From positions 1-26,612 of the forward strand of contig JBECKQ010000020.1 in NCBI GenBank assembly GCA_040235375.1: 26,612 bases of DNA, in the 5' to 3' direction. A program made the position numbers and the translations under genes. The notes below the pieces were generated by a model. It was not told where the DNA came from. It was given only the letters and a program-made list of their open reading frames with translations, and did no database searches. Origin of the DNA: JBECKQ01 sp040235375 (GTDB lineage Bacteria > Planctomycetota > Phycisphaerae > UBA1845). Positions 1-6,404 of this stretch are shown here, piece after piece. The number at the start of each line of letters is the position of its first letter. Position 1 is the first letter of the stretch.

Positions 1-2
1 TG

Positions 3-422
3 CGACGCGTGAATCTCGACGGATCGAGCCCGCAGATTGTGCTGCAGTCCACCAGCTACATCGGCGGTGATCCCCGCGGCGTCGACCTCGATCTCGCTCG
101 CGGCCAGATCTATTACTCCGACCTCAAGCGTGATGCCATCTTCCGGGCCAACCTCGACGGATCCAACGAGGTTCCCTTCGTCACCGGCCTGGATAGTGTT
201 TTCGATCTGCAGATTCTTCCCCAGACGGACGAGATTTTCTGGTTCGAAAACACGACCGGCATCGCCTATCGCTCGCCGCTCGGGACGGCCGCCCCCGTGC
301 CGATCAGCACAAACGCCGGAGCCGTGGGCATGGCGATCGTTCCGGAACCCGGTACGCTCGCTTTCCTCGGGCTGGGAATCGTGGCGTTCGGCCGTCGTCG
401 ATCCAGGCCACGGCGGCCGTGA
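3..422 (+). CDS. C-terminal part of a secreted PEP-CTERM beta-propeller protein (5' end outside window)
   Basis: The reading frame is open to the left edge, so this is the end of a longer gene; the GTG at 9 is probably internal. The visible part repeats a pattern around NLDGS, with phrases such as ARGQIYYSDLKRDAIFRANL, which resembles the YWTD/NHL-type repeats of six-bladed beta-propellers (LDL-receptor B-like). The last 27 residues are a classic PEP-CTERM tail: VPEPG, a hydrophobic segment (TLAFLGLGIVAF) and an arginine-rich end (GRRRSRPRRP). In this system the tail is recognised by an exosortase and the protein is sorted to the cell surface. The ligand or role of the propeller cannot be read from this fragment. 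The family assignment is firm for the sorting tail and moderate for the propeller. Confidence 0.85.
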   Translation, partial: RRVNLDGSSPQIVLQSTSYIGGDPRGVDLDLARGQIYYSDLKRDAIFRANLDGSNEVPFVTGLDSVFDLQILPQTDEIFWFENTTGIAYRSPLGTAAPVPISTNAGAVGMAIVPEPGTLAFLGLGIVAFGRRRSRPRRP

Positions 423-622
423 TGCGTGCGGGTCGCTCAAAAGCCCGGGTATGCCGGTACGTGCTTGCGAGTGTCATGCTGACGACGGTGTTGGCCGGGC
501 GTTGTGACTCGCGACGGCAGGAGACGACAAACGCCTCTGGCCTACGGAGGTCCACCAGACGTGTTCGATCCGAAACAGCGGGCGAAGAGCTTCGAGCCCT
601 CAACATTCGGCTTGGAAAGTAA
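422..622 (+). CDS. possible small coupled ORF, 66 aa, unknown
   Basis: A short frame starts with an ATG that overlaps the stop of the PEP-CTERM gene as TGATG, a layout compatible with translational coupling. The N-terminus has basic residues followed by a hydrophobic run (YVLASVMLTTVLAG) and then Cys, but the residue before Cys is Arg, which does not fit a lipobox. The rest is arginine-rich with no recognisable domain. It may be chance in high-GC DNA. No homologue is recognised. Confidence 0.2.
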   Translation: MRAGRSKARVCRYVLASVMLTTVLAGRCDSRRQETTNASGLRRSTRRVRSETAGEELRALNIRLGK

Positions 623-810
623 GCGGCCAGTGGGCCGATCGTGATTAGGCCGAGACCTGCCGCGATTGGTAGGTCGATCCCAACAGCAGGAATTGAGTGC
701 ACCGTTGCCCTCCCTGCCGCCGGCGGACTGAATCAGCGTGCGCGATTGGGCGCCGCGGCGTAGACACGGACGTCAGCTCTCTCACGGTCGCGGCTCTGAT
801 TCGCAGATTC

Positions 811-825
811 TACCGCAAAGCGGTA
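811..825. promoter_or_regulatory. 6-bp perfect inverted repeat upstream of amidase gene
   Basis: TACCGC-AAA-GCGGTA lies 64 bases before the amidase start. It could be an operator half-site pair or a small hairpin in the leader. No convincing -35/-10 pair was seen around it. Confidence 0.25.
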
Positions 826-875
826 CCGCTCGGCTACATGTGCGCTTATGATTGACGAGCGAGAAAATCGCCTAC

Positions 876-882
876 AGGAGGT
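876..882 (+). promoter_or_regulatory. ribosome binding site that fixes the amidase start
   Basis: AGGAGGT with a 7-base spacer before the ATG at 890 is a near-perfect Shine-Dalgarno sequence. It argues for this ATG over the upstream in-frame ATG at 848, which has none. The shorter product then begins directly with a lipoprotein signal peptide. Confidence 0.8.
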
Positions 883-889
883 AACCGTA

Positions 890-1900
890 ATGGTGAGGCG
901 CGTAGTGGTGTTGGCGGCGGTGAGTCTGGCGTACCTCGGCGGGTGTACGCAGGAGCGGGCGGGAGTGATCGCGGGCAAGCCGCTCGCGCGGACGGGCGAC
1001 GAAATCATGGTCTGCGGACAGTTGTTCCACACCGGTACGCCCGTCGTGCTGTGGACCGACCCCGGCGGCTACGACGCCTATCGCGTCGAGCGCCGCTTCG
1101 TCCCGCTCGACGAGGCCGACTGGCAAGCGTCGAAAGACGTGCTGCGAACGCCCAACCGTTACGGTATGCGGCGCGACCATCTCACCGACGACGAAATCGA
1201 GCGCGTTCGCGGCGGCGGCTGGGACCTGCCGCTGCTTCAAAAGGTTGTCGATCAGTTCGTCCTTCACTACGACGTGTGTGGCACGAGCCGGCGGTGCTTC
1301 CAAGTGCTGCACGACCGCCGCGGTCTCAGCGTGCACTTCATGCTTGATCTCGACGGGACGATCTACCAGACGCTCGACTGCAAGGAGCGCGCCTGGCACG
1401 CGACCACGTCGAACGACCGCTCGATCGGCATCGAAATCGCGAACATGGGCGCCTACCCGGTCGGCGAGCCGTCGCCGCTGGAGGAATGGTACGTGCGCGA
1501 CGAGACCGGCCAGATGCGCATTCACGTGCCCCAGGACGTGGGCAGTCCGGGCTTTCGGACGCCGGACTTCGTCGGCCGGCCGGCCCGCGACGAGCCGATC
1601 GTCGGCACGATCAACGGGCACGAGTTGCGGCAATACGACTTCACGCCCGAGCAGTACCGATCGCTCATCCACCTGACGGCCGCCCTGTGCAACATCTTTC
1701 CCAGGATCAAGTGCGACTTTCCGCGCGACCCGTCCGGCAAGCTGATTCGCGACAAGCTGCCCGACGAAGAGCTCGAGAACTACTCCGGCGTCCTGGGCCA
1801 TTTCCACATCCAGGAGAACAAGGTCGATCCCGGACCGGCCTTCCAGTGGGACCGGCTGATACGCGAGGCCCGCGAAGTGGCCGACGGTTCCCGCCCATGA
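890..1900 (+). CDS. lipoprotein N-acetylmuramoyl-L-alanine amidase (Amidase_2, AmpD/PGRP type)
   Basis: This protein of 336 residues is predicted to cleave the amide bond between N-acetylmuramic acid and L-Ala in peptidoglycan or anhydro-muropeptides. It starts with a lipoprotein signal (MVRRVVVLAAVSLAYLGGC; Cys19 is the lipidation site), so it should be membrane-anchored on the periplasmic side. The Amidase_2 fold is visible from about residue 115: FVLHYDVCGTS (zinc ligand His126), VHFMLDLDGTIYQTLD, then WHATTSNDRSIGIEIANMG. Near the C-terminus come GHFH (His304) and NKVDPGPAFQW (Lys311, Asp313). The KxDPGPxFxW signature is typical of AmpD-like zinc amidases, and all expected ligands are present. 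The domain is interrupted by a longer loop (residues about 190-260) than in Escherichia coli AmpD. Downstream lies tRNA-Arg; no operon partner is evident. The role could be cell-wall recycling or remodelling; the substrate is inferred from the family. Confidence 0.88.
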   Translation: MVRRVVVLAAVSLAYLGGCTQERAGVIAGKPLARTGDEIMVCGQLFHTGTPVVLWTDPGGYDAYRVERRFVPLDEADWQASKDVLRTPNRYGMRRDHLTDDEIERVRGGGWDLPLLQKVVDQFVLHYDVCGTSRRCFQVLHDRRGLSVHFMLDLDGTIYQTLDCKERAWHATTSNDRSIGIEIANMGAYPVGEPSPLEEWYVRDETGQMRIHVPQDVGSPGFRTPDFVGRPARDEPIVGTINGHELRQYDFTPEQYRSLIHLTAALCNIFPRIKCDFPRDPSGKLIRDKLPDEELENYSGVLGHFHIQENKVDPGPAFQWDRLIREAREVADGSRP

Positions 1901-2002
1901 ATCCGCCGAATGGCACGGCGGCGCCACTTGACGTTCGCGTGGCGCGCTGCGAGCATATCAGCAGAAGCCGCGAACGTGTCGCGGCGGATGATTGAGCTTC
2001 GA

Positions 2003-2076
2003 GTCCCCGTAGCCCAATTGGATAGAGCGTCGGCCTCCGGAGCCGAAGGTTGCAGGTTCGAATCCTGCCGGGGACG
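2003..2076 (+). tRNA. tRNA-Arg (anticodon CCG)
   Basis: A complete cloverleaf can be folded by eye. The acceptor stem is GTCCCCG/CGGGGAC with discriminator G. The anticodon stem TCGGC/GCCGA closes the loop CTCCGGA, with anticodon CCG at 2037-2039. The T stem is GCAGG/CCTGC with loop TTCGAAT. The D stem GCCC/GAGC has a C-A mismatch at the 12-23 pair. CCA is not encoded (ATA follows), so it must be added by CCA transferase. The tRNA reads the CGG arginine codon, useful in this high-GC genome. Confidence 0.95.
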
Positions 2077-2183
2077 ATAATCAACTCTTGTTCATCCCGA
2101 CTGGTGTCTGCGCACAAAAACCGCCTGCTGCGCTCGTGAAACGCGATTAACGACTCCTTAACCTCGCGCTCCTCCTGTACATC

Positions 2184-2212
2184 TTGACTCTCCACCTTCG
2201 GTGAAACACAAT
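2184..2212 (+). promoter_or_regulatory. candidate sigma70 promoter for egtBD
   Basis: TTGACT (5 of 6 to the -35 consensus) is followed after exactly 17 bases by CACAAT (4 of 6 to the -10 consensus). It lies in the 309-base space between the tRNA and egtB, and would give a leader of about 165 bases. No other gene or clear structure was seen in that space. Confidence 0.4.
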
Positions 2213-2385
2213 CGCCGGGGTAGTGATATCCAGCCTGCTGCGCCGGGCCGGCGTGCGCAGCAAACAGGGCCGCTGGAACCAACTTCGGCGAATCCTCTGG
2301 ATCGTGTGCCCCGCCGCGAGGACTGGCGTCTTGCGGATCGGTTGCGACGCATCGTTGCTGCGCCGGCAGACAAAGGGAGACGATC

Positions 2386-3684
2386 GTGAACACCCAGGCA
2401 GCCTCTCAGGGCAGGGTCGGCGCCGCGGGCGACGGTGAGCGCCCCTCACTTGCACAGATGTATCGAGCCACGCGGCGCTTCACCGAGGACTTGTGCAGTC
2501 CGCTGGCGACCGAGGACTTCGTGATCCAGTCCATGCCGGATGTCAGCCCGACGAAATGGCACCTGGCGCACACGAGCTGGTTCTTCGAGACCTTCGTCCT
2601 GCGGCACGTGTCGAGCGACTACCGGCCGTACCATCCGGCGTACAACTACCTGTTCAACTCCTACTACAACGCGGTCGGCCCGCAGTTTCCGCGGCCGCAG
2701 CGCGGGCTGCTGTCGCGCCCGGGCGTCGGCGAGATCTTCGGCTACCGGGCGTACGTCGACGAGAAGATGTTCGAACTGCTCGAACGCCGGGCCGAGGACG
2801 TGTCCGCTTCGCTCGCGTCGGTCATCGAGCTCGGCATCCATCACGAGCAGCAGCACCAGGAGCTGATGCTGACGGATATCAAGAACGTCTTCGCGTTCAA
2901 TCCGCTCCGGCCGGCATACCACGAACGAGTGCCGTCAAGTGGCATCGCCCCACCGATGCTCTGGGTGGCGCACCCGGGCGGCGTTGTCGAGATCGGCCAC
3001 GAGGGCGAACGGTTCTGCTACGACAACGAGACGCCGCGCCACCAGGTCCTCCTGCGACCGTTCGAGATCGCTTCGCGCCTGGTGACGTGCGGCGAGTACC
3101 TGGCGTTCATGGAAGACAGCGGCTACGAGCGGCCGGAGCTCTGGCTCTCCGATGGATGGGCGACCGTCCTCGCCCAGCGCTGGCGGGCGCCGTTGTACTG
3201 GGAGCGAGACGGCGATCGATGGCGGGTGATGACGCTGGCCGGCATGCAGGACGTGGACGTGGCGGCCCCGATCTGTCACGTCAGCTTCTACGAGGCGGAT
3301 GCCTACGCCCGCTGGGCCGGAGCCCGTCTGCCCACCGAGGAGGAGTGGGAGATCCTGGCAGTCGGCTGCCCGGTGAAAGGCACCTTCGTCGAGTCCGGCG
3401 AGCTGCACCCCATCGCGGCGGACGCCGGTCAGGCGCCCGAGTGCAAGCAGATGTTCGGCGACGCGTGGGAATGGACGGCGAGCCCGTACGTCGCTTACCC
3501 CGGCTATCAGCCGGCCGCCGGTGCGATCGGCGAATACAACGGAAAGTTCATGTGCAGTCAGATGGTGCTCCGCGGCGGCTCATGCGCGACGTCCGCCGGG
3601 CACATCCGGCCGACCTACCGCAATTTCTTCGCGCCCGCGGCCCGTTGGCAGTTCTCGGGCATTCGACTGGCGAAAGACGCATGA
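2386..3684 (+). CDS. egtB: ergothioneine biosynthesis protein EgtB (iron-dependent sulfoxide synthase)
   Basis: EgtB uses Fe(II) and O2 to join hercynine (trimethyl-histidine) to a cysteine-type thiol, forming the C-S bond and a sulfoxide. The 432-residue length matches the family. The N-terminal DinB-like helical domain carries the three-histidine iron site: His62 in WHLAHTSWFF, and His153 and His157 in HHEQQHQELM. The C-terminal half is an FGE-sulfatase-like domain with YARWAGARLPTEEEWE, DAWEWTASPY and VLRGGSCAT, ending in RPTYRNFF. The start is GTG, preceded by AAGGGAGA. The stop overlaps the egtD start as ATGA, so the two are co-translated. No egtA, egtC or egtE is in the window, so the sulfur donor (gamma-glutamylcysteine or cysteine) cannot be decided here. 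Confidence 0.95.
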   Translation: MNTQAASQGRVGAAGDGERPSLAQMYRATRRFTEDLCSPLATEDFVIQSMPDVSPTKWHLAHTSWFFETFVLRHVSSDYRPYHPAYNYLFNSYYNAVGPQFPRPQRGLLSRPGVGEIFGYRAYVDEKMFELLERRAEDVSASLASVIELGIHHEQQHQELMLTDIKNVFAFNPLRPAYHERVPSSGIAPPMLWVAHPGGVVEIGHEGERFCYDNETPRHQVLLRPFEIASRLVTCGEYLAFMEDSGYERPELWLSDGWATVLAQRWRAPLYWERDGDRWRVMTLAGMQDVDVAAPICHVSFYEADAYARWAGARLPTEEEWEILAVGCPVKGTFVESGELHPIAADAGQAPECKQMFGDAWEWTASPYVAYPGYQPAAGAIGEYNGKFMCSQMVLRGGSCATSAGHIRPTYRNFFAPAARWQFSGIRLAKDA

Positions 3685-4658
3685 CCATCGCCGACACAAG
3701 CCAACCGGCCGAACTGCGCGACTTGAAGCCGGACGCCGCAACGTTCCTTGCCGACGTACTGCGCGGACTGTCGCAACCGCAGAAGCGCCTGCCCTGCAAG
3801 TATTTCTATGACAAGCGCGGCTCGCGACTCTTTGATCGGATATGCGAGCTTGATGAGTATTATCCGACACGAACCGAGCTGGCCATCATGTGGTGCCACG
3901 TGCGCGAGATGGCGCAGTGTCTTGGGCCACGCTGCATGGTGACCGAATACGGCAGCGGCTCGAGCCTCAAGACGCGCCTGCTGCTCGAGGCGATGGTCGA
4001 GCCGGCAGCCTACGCGCCGGTCGAAATCTGTCGTGAGCATCTCATCGCCGCGGCGAAGTCGCTGGCCCGACAGTTTCCGCAGGTGCGCGTCCTGCCCATC
4101 TGCGCCGATTTCACGTCCGAGTTCGAACTGCCGGAATGCGGAACGAACGTGCGGCGCAAGGCCGTTTACTTCCCCGGATCGACAATCGGCAACTTCGAGA
4201 GGCCGGCGGCGGAGCGTTTGCTGCGTGGCATGGCGACGCTCGTGGGACCGGGCGGCGGGTTACTGATCGGCGTCGACCTCCTGAAGGATCGTCGAATCCT
4301 CGAGGCCGCGTACAACGACTCGGAGGGCGTGACCGCGGCGTTCAACCTGAACCTGTTGGCGCGGATCAACCGAGAGCTTGGCGCGGACTTTGATCTGGAC
4401 GCGTTCACCCATCTGGCTTACTTCGACGAGGGGAAGGGTCGGGTCGAAATGCACCTGGTCAGCAAATGCAGCCAGATGGTCACCATTGCCGGTCGGACCA
4501 TGCAGTTCGCCCGAGGGGAGAGAATCCACACGGAGAACTCCCACAAGTACACGATTGAGGGGTTCGACGAACTGGCCGGCGCCGCCGGTTGGCTGCCGGT
4601 TTTCACGTGGCTGGATCAGGACCGGCTGTTCAGCGTGCGCTACTGCAAGGCCCGATAA
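3681..4658 (+). CDS. egtD: L-histidine N-alpha-methyltransferase EgtD
   Basis: EgtD transfers three methyl groups from S-adenosylmethionine to the alpha-amino group of histidine, giving hercynine for EgtB. The 325-residue product matches the family length. Visible signatures are KYFYDKRGSRLFDRI and YYPTRTE near the N-terminus, the SAM motif EYGSGSSLKTRLLLEA (about residues 89-104), YAPVEIC, YFPGSTIGNF (163-172), and the histidine-binding stretch ERIHTENSHKY (280-290), whose Glu285 and Ser287 correspond to the family's conserved substrate-binding pair. The ATG is inside the egtB stop (ATGA). The combination is diagnostic for ergothioneine synthesis, a thiol antioxidant known from actinobacteria, cyanobacteria, fungi and others. 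Confidence 0.95.
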   Translation: MTIADTSQPAELRDLKPDAATFLADVLRGLSQPQKRLPCKYFYDKRGSRLFDRICELDEYYPTRTELAIMWCHVREMAQCLGPRCMVTEYGSGSSLKTRLLLEAMVEPAAYAPVEICREHLIAAAKSLARQFPQVRVLPICADFTSEFELPECGTNVRRKAVYFPGSTIGNFERPAAERLLRGMATLVGPGGGLLIGVDLLKDRRILEAAYNDSEGVTAAFNLNLLARINRELGADFDLDAFTHLAYFDEGKGRVEMHLVSKCSQMVTIAGRTMQFARGERIHTENSHKYTIEGFDELAGAAGWLPVFTWLDQDRLFSVRYCKAR

Positions 4659-5163
4659 AACAGGCAAATCGGGAGCCGTTCTGTCGCATCGGGCGTCGGC
4701 ATGACGCACATCACGATCCTTGAACCTGTTCTGTGAAATTCGCAAGAATGGAGGGTCCGAAAAGGGCCGCCTTCGTGAATGTACGCCGGGCCATCGCCGG
4801 CCCGGATCGTGGCTTCCAATGCCGCTGCGGAATTCGATTCGGCGGCCCGCGGAGCCGGACCTGTGTGGTCACGGCGGAGGTGAGGAGCAGAGCCCCGAGG
4901 AATGTGGAGAGGGCAGGGGGCGGCCGTCCCGTCAGAGCGAGTGGATTGTCCAACCAGGTTTCGGCATGGCGCACCGCGCGGAGTGTGCGCGGGGGCTTGA
5001 ATACATGAAGGAAGGCCGCTCACCGCGAGGCCCGCTGCGCCTGTAGAGGAAGGCTGAGCGCCGGCTCGCAAAAGGCTGCTTCAGACGCGAGACTCCGCGG
5101 GCGATCGGATGGGCCGGTCGACATCGGTGGTTGTCGCGAGTTTCGATGCGAGGGGAGGACATC
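4659..5163. other. 505-base gap; one 7-bp inverted repeat, no supported gene
   Basis: Reading frames on both strands here lack recognisable domains and good ribosome-binding sites. The only structure seen is a perfect inverted repeat, CCGGGCC-ATCGCC-GGCCCGG at 4786-4805, about 130 bases after egtD. It has no T-tract, so it is a weak terminator candidate at best. Confidence 0.5.
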
Positions 5164-5502
5164 ATGTCACGTCGGGTCGGTATCATCCTTCTCGGCTTGG
5201 GGGCGCTCGTCGCGGATGCGTCGTTCGCCGAGGCGGACGATTGCATGCCGTACTGGACGACGACGATCGGCAATCCCGGCGTTTCCGGCACGCTTATTCC
5301 TGCGGTTAATGCGTTGGCGATCTATGACGATGGAACCGGCCCCGCTCTTCATGCCGGTGGCAGCTTCACGTTCGCGGGGGGCAACTCCGCCAACTACATC
5401 GCCAGATGGAACGGGTTAAGGGGAAAGAGAGAGACATACCGAATGCGCGACTTCGTCCCCCGAGGAGGCGCAGGCCGCGCGCACCGTTTGCACGTCCGTT
5501 AG
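5164..5502 (+). pseudogene. truncated secreted propeller-repeat protein (5' fragment)
   Basis: The ATG at 5164 has a ribosome site (GAGGGGAGGA) and opens a clean signal peptide (MSRRVGIILLGLGALVADAS, cleavage near SFAEA). It is followed by one unit of a repeat common in secreted planctomycete proteins: VNALAIYDDGTGPALHAGGS, then FTFAGGNSANYIARWNG. In that family the unit recurs many times and continues with a phrase like 'W.pLG.G'. Here homology stops after NG (about base 5416). The remaining 28 residues are arginine-rich and unlike the family, ending at 5502. I infer that a deletion or rearrangement removed the rest of the gene. A genuine 112-residue product is possible but would be only a fraction of one propeller. 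The decayed PEP-CTERM gene follows 140 bases downstream. Confidence 0.6.
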
Positions 5503-5642
5503 GTCGCCGGAACCGGGAGAACGTCTTCTGGCGATTCGCGCGCGGAAATGCGGAACCACCTGCGACACGCCCGGCGCACGGTGACAGCAAAACCGCCAGG
5601 CAGCCACAGCGGTGTGCGGGCCGCAAGAACGGAGAGAGAGAA

Positions 5643-6379
5643 ATGAGAACTGCGATTCGGCGCGCCTTGCGCGCCCTCGTGCTGCTGCCGGCAGTCGCCA
5701 CCCCCGCGGCGCAAGCGGCTGTCGCCGTGTTCGCGGTCGACCCGGCCCGAAGCCAACTGTCAATGAGTGGCACAATTGACTACAATGGCCAAGCCCTCTC
5801 GCCTCTACAGCAACCCGTCTCGGGCAGCATGCTGACGAGCTATTCGGGCACCATTCGGCTTGACACAGACTTTTCGACCATCGTCTTCCAAGGCGGCGTC
5901 CTTGACGCCACCGTGAACGGCACGTATGCGCCGGGACCGGCGCCGGCGGACTACGGCGTGTATGCGCCGGGGACCGGCGGTATGCCTAACGTCTATGGAG
6001 CCCTGCGCGACTTCACCTTCAGTATAACGGGAACACCTTTCCCGGCCGGCTCGGGGTTCGACCTTTCCGGCGTCGCCGTCACGGCACTGAGCGGCACGTT
6101 TGAAATCGATGCCTCCCGACAATCGCGCTGGCCGGAGCGACGGCCGTGGCGACCACGGGCACCGGATCGCTAACCAGCAGCCTCGAGGCCGACCTGTACA
6201 CGCTCCGCCTGCCGATAACCACGGTGTTCGAGGAGCCTTTCCCGGGAACGAACGACACGCTGAGCTTTGCGCTGTCCGGAATCCTCATCGGGACGGCGTA
6301 AACGCCGGAACCGTCAACGTTCGCGATGCTGGCGGCCGGTACGGCCGTCGCCATCCGTCGCCGGCGCCGACGGTCTTGA
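5643..6379 (+). pseudogene. PEP-CTERM secreted protein gene broken by a frameshift and a stop codon
   Basis: The ATG at 5643 follows GGAGAGAG. The frame encodes a signal peptide (MRTAIRRALRALVLLPAVAT, cleavage near AAQA), then a beta-rich region with phrases such as SGTIRLDTDFSTIVFQGGVL, up to SGTFEID near base 6110. The frame then turns into arginine-rich nonsense and stops at 6171. Reading one base back from about 6110 restores sensible protein (LPTIALAGATAVATTGTGSL and on to LSFALSGILIGTA), up to TAA at 6299-6301. In the same frame right after that stop is a perfect PEP-CTERM tail: TPEPSTFAML, a hydrophobic stretch and RRRRRRS, stop at 6377-6379. One missing base plus one nonsense codon therefore separate the parts of a single gene of about 245 codons. 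Two sequencing errors are the alternative. The gene runs towards the protease gene, with only 25 bases between them. Confidence 0.75.
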
Positions 6380-6404
6380 AGGCGTCCCGCGAACCGTCCG
6401 CGCG

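Noticed and set aside
872..1927. 351-codon open frame on the minus strand
   Set aside because: Antisense to the amidase gene, which has complete zinc ligands and a near-perfect ribosome site.
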